Shown here in pieces: positions 17,814 to 26,279 of a stretch of DNA of 64,000 bases. The DNA comes from an uncultured Sutterella sp. Its GTDB lineage: Bacteria; Pseudomonadota; Gammaproteobacteria; Burkholderiales; Burkholderiaceae_F. Location of the stretch: assembly GCA_900544345.1 (NCBI GenBank), contig UQUR01000007.1, forward strand, positions 1 through 64,000. Direction: 5' to 3'. Position 1 is the first letter of the stretch. Each line of letters opens with the position of its first letter. Below the pieces are notes generated by a model. The model was not told the origin of the DNA, did no database searches, and worked only from the letters and a program-made list of their open reading frames with translations. The position numbers were made by a program, and so were the translations under genes.

Positions 17814-18458
17814 ATGAGTGAAAAACTCGGCTTAGTCGGTCGTAAGGTCGGCATGACGCGCATCTTTACCGAGGATGGTGAATCCATTCCGGTGACGGTG
17901 CTCGAAGTGGCCGGCAACCGTGTCACGCAAGTGAAGACGGAAGAAACCGACGGATACAATGCCATTCAAGTTGCATTCGGCTCTAAGAAGCCGTCTCGCG
18001 TGAGCAAGCCGCTTTCCGGTCACTATGCTAAGGCCGGCGTCGAAGCAGGCGAAATGCTCAAAGAGTTCCATATCGATGCTGATAAGCTCGCCGATTTGAA
18101 GGTGGGTACCACGTTGTCCGTGGAAATGTTCACGGTCGGCCAAAAGGTTGACGTGACCGGTATCACGATCGGTAAGGGTTTTGCCGGCGCAATCAAGCGT
18201 CACCACTTCTCTTCCAACCGCGCTTCTCACGGTAACTCCGTTACGACCCGTGCACCGGGCTCTATCGGTAACCGTCAAGATCCGGGCCGCGTGTTCCCGG
18301 GCAAGCGTATGGCTGGTCACTTGGGCGATGTGCAGCGCACAACGCAAAACCTCGTGGTGGCTCGTGTTGATGTCGAACGTCAATTGTTGCTCGTTCGTGG
18401 CGCTGTCCCCGGTGCTAAGGGCGGCAAAGTTATTGTCCGTCCGGCTGTGAAGGCTTAA
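17814..18458 (+). CDS. rplC: 50S ribosomal protein L3
   Basis: Early assembly protein near the peptidyl-transferase centre, 214 residues. The start MSEKLGLVGRKVGMTRIF is chosen over an in-frame start 12 bases earlier because GGAGATAAC lies directly before it. The central loop with HHFSSNRASHGNS and KRMAGHLGD, which reaches the catalytic centre, is intact. rplD follows after 10 bases. Confidence 0.98.
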   Translation: MSEKLGLVGRKVGMTRIFTEDGESIPVTVLEVAGNRVTQVKTEETDGYNAIQVAFGSKKPSRVSKPLSGHYAKAGVEAGEMLKEFHIDADKLADLKVGTTLSVEMFTVGQKVDVTGITIGKGFAGAIKRHHFSSNRASHGNSVTTRAPGSIGNRQDPGRVFPGKRMAGHLGDVQRTTQNLVVARVDVERQLLLVRGAVPGAKGGKVIVRPAVKA

Positions 18459-18468
18459 GGAGCGATCA

Positions 18469-19089
18469 ATGGAACTGAATGTCCTGAACGAACAAGGTAA
18501 TGAAACCGCCAAGTTGGCGGCTTCCGACGCCGTGTTTGGTCGTGAATACAATGAAGCCTTGGTGCACCAGATTGTGGTGGCTTACCAAGCCAATGCTCGT
18601 CAAGGTACTCGCGCTCAATTGACGCGTGCCGACGTGCATCATTCGACCAAGAAGCCGTGGCGTCAAAAGGGTACGGGTCGTGCCCGCAGCGGTATGACGA
18701 GTTCTCCGGTGTGGCGTGGAGGCGGTCGCGCTTTCCCGAATACGCCGAACGAAAACTTCGGTCACAAGGTCAACAAGAAGATGTTCCGTGCCGCTATGGC
18801 CGTGATCTTCTCCAAGCTTGTTGCTGACGGCCGTCTCGTGGTTGTTGATTCTATCGGTGCCGACAGCCCGAAGACCAAGGCCTTTGCACAGAAGTTGAAG
18901 GCTATGGGTCTTGAATCCGTCATGATCATCACCAAGGAAGTTGACGAAAACCTCTATTTGGCTTCTCGCAACTTGAAGAATGTTTTTGTGGTGGAACCGC
19001 GTTATGCTGATCCGCTTTCTTTGATCTTTTACAAGAAAGTCGTAGTGACCAAAGATGCGATCGCTCAGCTTGAGGAGATGTGGGGATGA
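18469..19089 (+). CDS. rplD: 50S ribosomal protein L4
   Basis: Lines the peptide exit tunnel; in many bacteria it represses the S10 operon. The 206 residues contain the tunnel loop KKPWRQKGTGRARSGMTSSP (about 63-82), where macrolide-resistance changes occur; it looks wild-type. Its stop overlaps the rplW start. Confidence 0.98.
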   Translation: MELNVLNEQGNETAKLAASDAVFGREYNEALVHQIVVAYQANARQGTRAQLTRADVHHSTKKPWRQKGTGRARSGMTSSPVWRGGGRAFPNTPNENFGHKVNKKMFRAAMAVIFSKLVADGRLVVVDSIGADSPKTKAFAQKLKAMGLESVMIITKEVDENLYLASRNLKNVFVVEPRYADPLSLIFYKKVVVTKDAIAQLEEMWG

Positions 19090-19385
19090 TGAGCCAAGAT
19101 CGTTTAATGAAGGTGCTCCTTGCTCCGGTTGTCTCCGAAAAGAGCACGATGGTTGGTGAAAAGCATGGTCAGGTTGTTTTCCATGTTGTTCCCGACGCTA
19201 CGAAGCAAGAAGTCAAGGCCGCAATCGAACTGCTCTTTAAGGTGCAGGTCGAAAGCGTTCAAATGGTCAACATCAAGGGAAAGACGGCTCACTTTGGCCG
19301 TTTCGCCGGCAAGCACAGCGATGTGCGCAAGGCTTATGTGACCTTGAAGTCTGGTCAAGAAATTAACTTTGCAGAGGTGAAGTAA
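19086..19385 (+). CDS. rplW: 50S ribosomal protein L23
   Basis: Sits at the tunnel exit and docks trigger factor and SRP. The start is taken at ATG 19086 (99 residues, ATGA overlap with the rplD stop). ATG 19089 and GTG 19080 are alternatives; GAGGAG at 19073-19078 favours 19086. Contains MKVLLAPVVSEKSTM and ends in the overlap TAATG with rplB. Confidence 0.96.
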   Translation: MMSQDRLMKVLLAPVVSEKSTMVGEKHGQVVFHVVPDATKQEVKAAIELLFKVQVESVQMVNIKGKTAHFGRFAGKHSDVRKAYVTLKSGQEINFAEVK

Positions 19386-20212
19386 TGGCTCTCGTCAAAT
19401 TGAAACCGACGTCGGCCGGTCGTCGTCACGCTGTTAAGGTTGTGAGCCCCGAGTTGCATAAGGGCAAGCCTTTTGCCGCTCTTCTTGAAAAGAAGAACCG
19501 TATCGCCGGTCGTAACAACAATGGTCACATCACCTGCCGTCATAAGGGTGGTGGTCACAAGAAGGCATATCGTATCATCGATTTCAAGCGTAACAAGGAT
19601 GGCATTCCTGCCCGTGTTGAACGTCTTGAATACGATCCGAACCGTTCCGCTCATATTGCCCTCGTGCTTTACGCCGATGGCGAACGTCGCTACATCATTG
19701 CCCCGAAGGGCTTGACTGTTGGCGCTGAACTGATGAATGGTCAGGAAGCTCCGATTAAAGTGGGTAACGCGCTGCCGTTGCGTAATATCCCGATCGGTTC
19801 CACGATTCACTGTATCGAAATGAAGCCGGGTAAGGGTGCACAATTGGTGCGTTCTGCCGGTTCCTTTGCCCAATTGATCGCTCGTGAAGGCGAATACGCT
19901 CAAGTGCGTTTGCGTTCCGGTGAAGTGCGTTACATTCACATCGAATGCCGCGCCACGATCGGTATGGTTGGCAATGAAGAAAACAGCTTGCGTGAACTCG
20001 GCAAGGCCGGTGCAAAGCGTTGGCGCGGTATTCGCCCGACGGTGCGCGGTGTTGCTATGAACCCGGTTGATCACCCGCATGGTGGTGGTGAAGGTCGTAC
20101 GGGTACCGGTCGCGCTCCTGTGACGCCCTGGGGTCAATTGACCAAGGGTTATCGTACACGTAACAACAAGCGCACCGATGCTATGATCGTGCAGCGCCGG
20201 AACCGTAAATAA
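19385..20212 (+). CDS. rplB: 50S ribosomal protein L2
   Basis: Essential for subunit association and peptidyl transfer, 275 residues. The conserved RGVAMNPVDHPHGGGEGR segment, with the histidine near the catalytic centre, is intact near residues 221-238. The ATG shares its A with the rplW stop codon, so translation is coupled. Confidence 0.99.
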   Translation: MALVKLKPTSAGRRHAVKVVSPELHKGKPFAALLEKKNRIAGRNNNGHITCRHKGGGHKKAYRIIDFKRNKDGIPARVERLEYDPNRSAHIALVLYADGERRYIIAPKGLTVGAELMNGQEAPIKVGNALPLRNIPIGSTIHCIEMKPGKGAQLVRSAGSFAQLIAREGEYAQVRLRSGEVRYIHIECRATIGMVGNEENSLRELGKAGAKRWRGIRPTVRGVAMNPVDHPHGGGEGRTGTGRAPVTPWGQLTKGYRTRNNKRTDAMIVQRRNRK

Positions 20213-20221
20213 GGGGGCCAA

Positions 20222-20488
20222 ATGTCTCGTTCGTTAAAGAAAGGCCCGTTTGTTGATGGGCACTTGATGAAGAAAGTCGAAGCTGCACAAGCCAGCCGTG
20301 ACAAGCGTCCGTTGAAGACCTGGTCTCGTCGTTCGACGATTCTTCCTGAGTTCATCGGTTTGACGATTGCCGTCCACAACGGTCGTCAACACGTCCCGGT
20401 GTACATTAATGAAAATATGGTCGGCCACAAGTTGGGCGAATTCGCTATGACCCGTACGTTCAAGGGTCACGCGTCCGACAAGAAATAA
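20222..20488 (+). CDS. rpsS: 30S ribosomal protein S19
   Basis: 30S head protein contacting S13, 88 residues: MSRSLKKGPFVDGHLMKKVE and the later TWSRRSTILPEFIGLTI, GHKLGEFAMTRTF. GGGGGC precedes the ATG. S10-operon order is kept. Confidence 0.98.
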   Translation: MSRSLKKGPFVDGHLMKKVEAAQASRDKRPLKTWSRRSTILPEFIGLTIAVHNGRQHVPVYINENMVGHKLGEFAMTRTFKGHASDKK

Positions 20489-20505
20489 CTAGTAGGAGTT
20501 AGATA

Positions 20506-20850
20506 ATGGAAACCTCTGCTATTGTTCGTGGCGTTCGTCTTTCGGCTCAAAAGGGTCGTTTAGTCGCCGACCTCGTCCGCGGTAAGCCCGTGGATAAGGC
20601 TTTAAACATTCTCACGTTCACGCAAAAGAAAGCCGCAGTGATCATCAAGAAGGCTCTCGAAAGCGCTATTGCCAACGCCGAACACAATGACGGTGCTGAC
20701 ATTGACGAATTGCGTGTAACGAAGATCCATGTGGAAAAGGCCAAGACGCTGCGCCGTTTCGGTGCCCGCGCCAAGGGTCGTGGTACACGCATCAACAAGC
20801 AAACGTGCCACATCTACGTGTCCGTTGGTGACGCTAACGCTAAGAAGTAA
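20506..20850 (+). CDS. rplV: 50S ribosomal protein L22
   Basis: Tunnel-wall protein, 114 residues, with RGVRLSAQKGRLVADLVRGK at the start and the tunnel hairpin near FGARAKGRGTRINKQTCH. TAGGAG precedes the ATG. rpsC follows after 9 bases. Confidence 0.98.
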   Translation: METSAIVRGVRLSAQKGRLVADLVRGKPVDKALNILTFTQKKAAVIIKKALESAIANAEHNDGADIDELRVTKIHVEKAKTLRRFGARAKGRGTRINKQTCHIYVSVGDANAKK

Positions 20851-20859
20851 AGGTGAATT

Positions 20860-21687
20860 ATGGGACAGAAAATTAATCCCACCGGCTTCCGTCTCCCCGT
20901 GACGCGTGACTGGACCTCGCGTTGGTATGCGGAAGGCCGTAACTTTGCCCGCACCTTGGGTGAAGATTTGAAGGTTCGCTCCTTCTTGCAAAAGAAGTTG
21001 CGCAACGCCTCTGTTAGCCGTATCTTGATCGAACGTCCTGCTAAGAACGCTCGTATCACGATTTACTCCGCCCGTCCGGGTGTGGTTATCGGCAAGCAAG
21101 GCCAAGACATCGAAGTTTTGAAGAACGAAGTTCAAAAGATGATGGGCGTGCCGGTTCACGTCAACATCGAAGAAGTTCGTCGCCCCGAACTCGATGCTCA
21201 ATTGATCGCTGACAGCATCACGCAACAATTGGAAAAGCGTGTGATGTTCCGTCGTGCTATGAAGCGCGCTATGCAAAACGCTATGCGTTTGGGCGCTCAA
21301 GGCATCAAGATCATGTCTGCCGGTCGTTTGAACGGTGCAGAAATTGCCCGTACCGAATGGTACCGTGAAGGCCGTGTGCCTCTTCACACATTGCGCGCCA
21401 ATATCGATTACGGTTTCTCTGAAGCCAATACAACCTATGGTGTGATTGGTGTGAAGGTGTGGGTCTACAAGGGTGATAACTTCGGCGAAGAAGTTCAAGC
21501 CCAAGAAAAGACTGAACGTGAAGATCGTCGTTCTCGTCGTCCTGCCGGCGAACGCGCAGCCAAACCTGCTCGTCGTGCTCGCAAGACTGCTGAGAAGACG
21601 GAAGCCGCAGCTGCTGACGGTGAAAAGGCTGAAAAGAAGCCCGCTCGCCGTGCTAAGAAGGCTGCCGCTGCTAAAGACGGAGAATAA
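20860..21687 (+). CDS. rpsC: 30S ribosomal protein S3 with long basic tail
   Basis: mRNA-entry protein with an N-terminal KH domain (SARPGVVIGKQGQDIE, about 68-83) and the usual S3 C-terminal domain (IKIMSAGRLNGAEIARTEW). At 275 residues it is about 40 longer than E. coli S3. The extra C-terminal tail, from about residue 222, is rich in Lys, Arg, Ala and Glu (RRARKTAEKT, KKPARRAKKAAAAK), a low-complexity extension also seen in other betaproteobacteria. rplP starts 3 bases after the stop. Confidence 0.98.
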   Translation: MGQKINPTGFRLPVTRDWTSRWYAEGRNFARTLGEDLKVRSFLQKKLRNASVSRILIERPAKNARITIYSARPGVVIGKQGQDIEVLKNEVQKMMGVPVHVNIEEVRRPELDAQLIADSITQQLEKRVMFRRAMKRAMQNAMRLGAQGIKIMSAGRLNGAEIARTEWYREGRVPLHTLRANIDYGFSEANTTYGVIGVKVWVYKGDNFGEEVQAQEKTEREDRRSRRPAGERAAKPARRARKTAEKTEAAAADGEKAEKKPARRAKKAAAAKDGE

Positions 21688-21690
21688 GCG

Positions 21691-22107
21691 ATGTTGCAAC
21701 CTAATCGACGCAAATACCGCAAGGACCAAAAGGGCCGCAACTATGGTCTCGCTACCCGCGGCGCCAATGTGTCCTTCGGTCAGTTTGGTCTGAAGACGCT
21801 CGAACGCGGTCGTCTGACGGCTCGCCAAATCGAAGCAGCTCGTCGTGCCATTACTCGCCATATTAAGCGTGGTGGCCGCGTGTGGATCCGTGTGTTCCCG
21901 GATAAGCCCATTTCTGAAAAGCCTGCCGAAGTCCGTATGGGTAACGGTAAGGGTAATCCGGAATACTGGGTAGCCTTGGTGCAACCGGGTCGTGTGCTTT
22001 ATGAAATGGACGGGGTTGACGAACAATTGGCTCGCGAAGCTTTCGCTCTCGCCGCTGCCAAGTTGCCGGTCAAGACCACGTTCGTTGTCCGCCAAATCGG
22101 CATGTAA
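21691..22107 (+). CDS. rplP: 50S ribosomal protein L16
   Basis: Organises the A-site architecture of the large subunit. 138 residues beginning MLQPNRRKYRKDQKGRNYG, with the basic segment RHIKRGGRVWIRVFPDKP and the KGNPEYWVALVQPGRVLYEM region. Tightly packed between rpsC and rpmC. Confidence 0.98.
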   Translation: MLQPNRRKYRKDQKGRNYGLATRGANVSFGQFGLKTLERGRLTARQIEAARRAITRHIKRGGRVWIRVFPDKPISEKPAEVRMGNGKGNPEYWVALVQPGRVLYEMDGVDEQLAREAFALAAAKLPVKTTFVVRQIGM

Positions 22108-22119
22108 GGAGAGACGGCA

Positions 22120-22314
22120 ATGAACGCAAAAGAATTGCTCGCCATGGATGAAGCTGCTCTCAAGAAGGAACTGGCTGACTTGATGCAGGCGCACTTCAAA
22201 CTGCGCATGCAACACGGCACTCAACAACTTCAAAACCCGAATCAGCTGCGCACGACGCGTCGTGATATCGCGCGCGTTCGCACGATTCTCGCTCAAAAGG
22301 CGGCTTCGAAATGA
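22120..22314 (+). CDS. rpmC: 50S ribosomal protein L29
   Basis: Small helical-hairpin protein at the tunnel exit, 64 residues: MNAKELLAMDEAALKKELAD and LRTTRRDIARVRTIL. GGAGAGA precedes the ATG. Its stop overlaps the rpsQ start (ATGA). Confidence 0.97.
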   Translation: MNAKELLAMDEAALKKELADLMQAHFKLRMQHGTQQLQNPNQLRTTRRDIARVRTILAQKAASK

Positions 22315-22586
22315 CACAAGAAACTCAAAAGACAACGTTAGCTCGTACGTTGGTCGGCAAAGTTGTCAGCAATAAGATGCAAAAGACCGTTACGGTTCTT
22401 GTCGAACGCAAGGAAATGCATCCGCTGTATGGCAAGTTTGTGTTGGTCTCCAAGAAGTATCATGCTCATTGCGAGGCCAATGACCTGAACGAAGGTGATA
22501 CGGTTGAAATTTCTGAAACTCGTCCGATTTCCAAGACCAAAGCTTGGACTGTGACGAAGGTTTTGAAGAAAGCCGAAATCATCTAA
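22311..22586 (+). CDS. rpsQ: 30S ribosomal protein S17
   Basis: Primary 16S rRNA-binding protein, 91 residues, OB fold. Typical LVGKVVSNKMQKTVTVLVER and FVLVSKKYHAHCEAND, then VEISETRPISKTKAW. Last gene before the 218-base gap that holds the rplN promoter. Confidence 0.98.
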   Translation: MTQETQKTTLARTLVGKVVSNKMQKTVTVLVERKEMHPLYGKFVLVSKKYHAHCEANDLNEGDTVEISETRPISKTKAWTVTKVLKKAEII

Positions 22587-22596
22587 TAAATTAGCC

Positions 22597-22625
22597 TTGC
22601 AAGTTTTCTAATTCTTAGATATACT
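22597..22625 (+). promoter_or_regulatory. Promoter of the spc operon (rplN)
   Basis: TTGCAA (22597-22602), 17 bases, TATACT (22620-22625). A very good match just after rpsQ, so the spc genes are likely transcribed independently of the S10 genes. Confidence 0.7.
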
Positions 22626-22636
22626 TGCGGCTTCGT

Positions 22637-22668
22637 GGTTGAGGTTGACTGTAAAGTCGACCTCAACC
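22637..22668 (+). promoter_or_regulatory. Leader hairpin upstream of rplN
   Basis: GGTTGAGGTTGAC pairs with GTCGACCTCAACC (12 of 13 pairs, 6-base loop). No T-run follows. The hairpin starts about where transcription from the rplN promoter would begin, so it forms the 5' end of the mRNA and may protect it or bind a ribosomal protein. CCCAT/ATGGG follows further down. Confidence 0.55.
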
Positions 22669-22804
22669 GTATTCGTCAAGGGCATATATCTTATGTAGTA
22701 ACCCATAGATAATGGGCTTTCAGCGAAGTGAGATATTTGTTCTTCCTCCCAATAACGGGACCAATACTATCCGCTTAGCGGAATAAGTTGGGAAATAGGT
22801 AATC

Positions 22805-23173
22805 ATGATTCAGATGCAAAGCAAACTGGACGTGGCCGATAACACGGGCGCTCGTTCAGTGATGTGTATCAAGGTGTTGGGCGGTTCTAAGCGCCGCTAC
22901 GCCAACATCGGTGATGTCATCAAGGTGACGGTTAAAGAAGCCGCTCCGCGTGGCCGCGTCAAGAAGGGCGAAGTCTACAACGCTGTTGTGGTTCGTACCG
23001 CTAAGGGTGTGCGCCGTGCTGATGGTTCTTCCATTTCTTTCGATGGCAACGCCGCTGTGTTGCTCAATTCTAAATTAGAGCCGATCGGAACTCGTATCTT
23101 CGGACCGGTTACGCGTGAATTGCGTACCGAACAATTTATGAAGATCGTTTCCTTGGCTCCGGAAGTTTTGTAA
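22805..23173 (+). CDS. rplN: 50S ribosomal protein L14
   Basis: Intersubunit-bridge protein, 122 residues: MIQMQSKLDVADNTGARSVM and the conserved GTRIFGPVTRELR near the C terminus. The leader before it is about 170 bases and structured. First gene of the spc operon. Confidence 0.98.
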   Translation: MIQMQSKLDVADNTGARSVMCIKVLGGSKRRYANIGDVIKVTVKEAAPRGRVKKGEVYNAVVVRTAKGVRRADGSSISFDGNAAVLLNSKLEPIGTRIFGPVTRELRTEQFMKIVSLAPEVL

Positions 23174-23184
23174 GGAGACGCGCG

Positions 23185-23505
23185 ATGCAACGCATCCGTA
23201 AAGGTGACGAAGTTATCGTTATCACCGGCCGAGACAAGGGCAAGCGCGGTACCGTGCTCTCCCGAGTCGACGATCGTCACGTGACGGTCGAAGGCATCAA
23301 TGTTGTCAAGAAGCATACTCGCCCGAACCCGATGACGGGTGCTACCGGCGGTATTGTCAACAAGGTTATGCCGATCGATCAATCGAACGTCATGCTCGTC
23401 AATCCGGCCACTGGTAAGGGCGAACGTGTCGGCTTCAAAGAAGTCGACGGTAAGAAGGTTCGCGTGTTTAAGAGCGACGGCAGCATTGTCGGCGCTAAGG
23501 CTTAA
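23185..23505 (+). CDS. rplX: 50S ribosomal protein L24
   Basis: Assembly initiator at the tunnel exit, 106 residues with an N-terminal KOW motif (IRKGDEVIVITGRDKGKRGTV, residues 3-23) followed by the HTRPNPMTGATGGIV loop. GGAGACG precedes the ATG. Confidence 0.98.
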   Translation: MQRIRKGDEVIVITGRDKGKRGTVLSRVDDRHVTVEGINVVKKHTRPNPMTGATGGIVNKVMPIDQSNVMLVNPATGKGERVGFKEVDGKKVRVFKSDGSIVGAKA

Positions 23506-23519
23506 TAGAGGGTAAATCG

Positions 23520-24059
23520 ATGTCTCGTTTCCAAACTCTCTACCGTGAAGCCATTGTGCCCGAATTGATTAAGAAGTTCGGTTACAAAACCACAATGCAA
23601 GTTCCGCGTATCACGAAGATTACGTTGAACATGGGTGTCGGCGAAGCGGTTAACGATAAAAAGTTGATCGACAACGCTGTTGCCGATCTCACCAAGATTG
23701 CCGGTCAAAAGCCGGTGGTGACCAAGACGCGTAAGGCTATTGCTAACTTTAAGATCCGCGAAAATATGCCGATCGGTTGCATGGTGACCTTGCGTGGTGA
23801 ACGTATGTATGATTTCTTGGACCGTTTGATCACGATCGCTTTCCCGCGTGTTCGTGACTTCCGTGGTGTCTCCGGTCGTTCTTTCGACGGTCGCGGCAAC
23901 TACAACATCGGTCTTAAAGAACAAATCATTTTCCCGGAAATTGAATACGACAAGATCGACAAGATCCGTGGGATGAATATTTCTATCACGACGACTGCGA
24001 AAACTGACGAAGAAGCCAAGGCTTTGCTCGCCGCTTTCCGCTTTCCGTTCCGTAATTAA
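23520..24059 (+). CDS. rplE: 50S ribosomal protein L5
   Basis: Binds 5S rRNA and contacts the P-site tRNA, 179 residues. Conserved KITLNMGVGEA, RKAIANFKIRENMPIGCMVTL and FDGRGNYNIGLKEQIIFPEI are present. rpsN follows after 13 bases. Confidence 0.98.
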   Translation: MSRFQTLYREAIVPELIKKFGYKTTMQVPRITKITLNMGVGEAVNDKKLIDNAVADLTKIAGQKPVVTKTRKAIANFKIRENMPIGCMVTLRGERMYDFLDRLITIAFPRVRDFRGVSGRSFDGRGNYNIGLKEQIIFPEIEYDKIDKIRGMNISITTTAKTDEEAKALLAAFRFPFRN

Positions 24060-24072
24060 TCGAGGTGGTGAA

Positions 24073-24378
24073 TTGGCTAAACTCGCACTGATTAACCGTG
24101 ACTTGAAGCGTGCCCGCACGGTCGCTAAGTTTGCGGAAAAGCGCGCCGCTTTGAAAGCGGTTATTAATGACGCCACCCGTTCTATCGAAGAACGTATGGA
24201 AGCTCGTCAACAATTGCAATTGTTGCCCCGTGACGCTAACCCGTGCCGTTTGCGCAACCGTTGCGCTCTGACGGGTCGTCCCCGTGGAACGTTCCGCAAG
24301 TTCGGCTTGGCTCGTACCAAGATTCGTGAAGCCGCTATGCGCGGCGATATTCCCGGCCTTATCAAGGCTAGCTGGTAA
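24073..24378 (+). CDS. rpsN: 30S ribosomal protein S14, TTG start
   Basis: 30S head protein, 101 residues: MAKLALINRDLKRARTVAK and the C-terminal NRCALTGRPRGTFRKFGLAR. This is the zinc-free long form. The start codon is TTG, preceded by GAGGTGGTG; no ATG or GTG in frame gives the family N terminus. A weak start in a highly expressed operon is notable. Confidence 0.97.
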   Translation: MAKLALINRDLKRARTVAKFAEKRAALKAVINDATRSIEERMEARQQLQLLPRDANPCRLRNRCALTGRPRGTFRKFGLARTKIREAAMRGDIPGLIKASW

Positions 24379-24392
24379 GCGAGGAGATTATC

Positions 24393-24788
24393 ATGAGCAT
24401 GAGTGATCCGATCGCCGATATGTTGACCCGCATCCGCAATGGTCAAACTGTCGACAAGACGGAAGTGGTGATGCCCTCCTCGAAGTTGAAGGTGGCTATC
24501 GCTCAAGTCTTGAAGGATGAAGGATACATTGATGGCTTTAGCGTTGTGAACAACAACGGTAAGGCTGAATTACACGTCGGTTTGAAGTACTACGCCGGCC
24601 GTCCTGTGATTGAACGCCTCGAACGCGTTTCCCGTCCTGGTCTGCGTGTGTATAAGAACCATCAAACGATTCCGCAAGTGATGAACGGCTTGGGTATCGC
24701 GATTATGTCTACCCCGAAGGGCGTGATGACTGATCGTAAGGCCCGTGCAGCCGGCATCGGTGGCGAAGTCATTTGCTATGTAGCTTAA
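24393..24788 (+). CDS. rpsH: 30S ribosomal protein S8
   Basis: Central 16S-binding protein and, in E. coli, translational repressor of the spc operon. 131 residues: MSMSDPIADMLTRIRNG, MPSSKLKVAIAQVLKDEGYI, and the C-terminal GVMTDRKARAAGIGGEVICYVA. GAGGAGA precedes the ATG. Confidence 0.98.
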   Translation: MSMSDPIADMLTRIRNGQTVDKTEVVMPSSKLKVAIAQVLKDEGYIDGFSVVNNNGKAELHVGLKYYAGRPVIERLERVSRPGLRVYKNHQTIPQVMNGLGIAIMSTPKGVMTDRKARAAGIGGEVICYVA

Positions 24789-24808
24789 TGAGCGAGGAGG
24801 GATAGAGA

Positions 24809-25342
24809 ATGTCGCGAATCGCTAAAGAAGCTGTAATCATTACCAAGGGTGTTGACTGCAAGATCGACAACGGAATGATTTCTATGAAGGGTCCGAAGGG
24901 CGAATTGAGCTTGAAGCTCAATCCTTTGGTGACCATCAAGCAAGACGGTGATCATTTGCACTTCGAAGCTGTTGACAGCAGCCGTGAAGCCAATGCTGCT
25001 TCCGGTACGATCCGTGCTTTGGTCAATGACATGAACAAAGGTGTCAGCGTCGGTTTCGAAAAGAAGTTGACGTTGGTTGGTGTGGGCTTCCGTGCTCAAG
25101 CCAGCGGGGACACGTTGAATTTATCGCTCGGCTTTAGTCACCCTGTGGTGCACAAGATGCCCGCCGGTGTGAAGGCTGAAACCCCGAGTCAAACGGAAAT
25201 TGTGATCAAGGGCGCTGATAAGCAGAAGGTCGGTCAGACCGCTGCCGTTATCCGTGGCTACCGTCCGCCTGAACCCTACAAGGGCAAGGGTGTCCGCTAC
25301 GCCGACGAAGTCGTTGTGATCAAGGAAACCAAGAAGAAGTAA
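24809..25342 (+). CDS. rplF: 50S ribosomal protein L6
   Basis: Binds near the sarcin-ricin loop, 177 residues with two tandem alpha-beta domains. The signature KVGQTAAVIRGYRPPEPYKGKGVRY lies near residues 136-160. GGAGGG precedes the ATG. Confidence 0.98.
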   Translation: MSRIAKEAVIITKGVDCKIDNGMISMKGPKGELSLKLNPLVTIKQDGDHLHFEAVDSSREANAASGTIRALVNDMNKGVSVGFEKKLTLVGVGFRAQASGDTLNLSLGFSHPVVHKMPAGVKAETPSQTEIVIKGADKQKVGQTAAVIRGYRPPEPYKGKGVRYADEVVVIKETKKK

Positions 25343-25359
25343 GCGGGGCGGAGACAGAA

Positions 25360-25728
25360 ATGATCGATAAAAAAGCAAATCGTCTGCGTCGTGCACGTGC
25401 TACTCGTGCCCGCATTAAGTTGCAAAAGATGGATCGTCTGACGGTTCATCGTACTAACTTGCACATTTACGCCAGCATCATCAGCGCTGACGGTGGTCGC
25501 GTGTTGGTTTCCGCCTCCACGCTCGAACCCGAAGTTCGCGCTCAGTTGGCTAATGAACAAGGCCGTGGCGGCAACGTCAAGGCTGCTAAGTTGATTGGTA
25601 CGCGTTTGGCCGAAAAGGCAAAGGCCGCTGGCATCGAAACGTGTGCTTTTGACCGTTCTGGTTACCGTTTTCATGGCCGCATCGCTGCGTTGGCTCAGGC
25701 CGCGCGTGAAGCTGGCTTGAAGTTCTAA
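25360..25728 (+). CDS. rplR: 50S ribosomal protein L18
   Basis: 5S rRNA-binding protein, 122 residues: basic N terminus KANRLRRARATRARIKL, RLTVHRTNLHIYASII and the C-terminal AFDRSGYRFHGRIAALAQAAREAGLKF. rpsE follows after 9 bases. Confidence 0.98.
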   Translation: MIDKKANRLRRARATRARIKLQKMDRLTVHRTNLHIYASIISADGGRVLVSASTLEPEVRAQLANEQGRGGNVKAAKLIGTRLAEKAKAAGIETCAFDRSGYRFHGRIAALAQAAREAGLKF

Positions 25729-25737
25729 GAGGGACTT

Positions 25738-26259
25738 ATGGCTAAGGCTCAAGGAAAGAATGCGGCTGTCGACGCTATCGACGACGGCATGCGTGAAAAT
25801 ATGATTGCGGTTAACCGCGTTACCAAGGTTGTGAAGGGCGGCCGCATTATGGCTTTTGCTGCTCTCACTGTTGTTGGTGATGGCGACGGCCGTATTGGTA
25901 TGGGTACGGGTAAGAGCCGTGAAGTTCCGGCTGCCGTTCAAAAGGCTATGGAACATGCTCGCCACAACATGGTTCGTATTCCGTTGAATAACGGTACGAT
26001 TTACCATGCTGTTGAAGCTCACCACGGTGCTGCTCGTGTTATGTTGCTTCCTGCCACGGAAGGTACCGGTATCATTGCCGGTGGTCCGATGCGCGCTGTG
26101 TTTGACGCTATGGGCGTTCGCAACATTGTTGCTAAGGCTCACGGCTCCACGAACCCGTACAACATGGTTCGTGCCACTTTGAAGGCGCTCGAAGCTCTTC
26201 GTTCTCCGGCTGAAATTGCTGCCAAGCGCGGTAAGACGGTCGAAGAAATTATGGCTTAA
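25738..26259 (+). CDS. rpsE: 30S ribosomal protein S5
   Basis: Accuracy and mRNA-helicase protein, 173 residues. N-terminal S5 fold with IAVNRVTKVVKGGRIMAFAALTVVGDG (about 23-49); C-terminal half with GTGIIAGGPMRAVFDAMGV. The loop where spectinomycin resistance arises appears wild-type. Confidence 0.98.
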   Translation: MAKAQGKNAAVDAIDDGMRENMIAVNRVTKVVKGGRIMAFAALTVVGDGDGRIGMGTGKSREVPAAVQKAMEHARHNMVRIPLNNGTIYHAVEAHHGAARVMLLPATEGTGIIAGGPMRAVFDAMGVRNIVAKAHGSTNPYNMVRATLKALEALRSPAEIAAKRGKTVEEIMA

Positions 26260-26279
26260 TTCCGAAGGAGAGATTCGAA

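Noticed and set aside
20602..22335. Long open frame on the - strand opposite rplV-rpsC-rplP-rpmC (577 codons)
   Set aside because: It is opposite four certain ribosomal genes. Strong codon bias in those genes (few codons whose complement is a stop) leaves long empty antisense frames. The same applies opposite tuf, rpoB and rplB.
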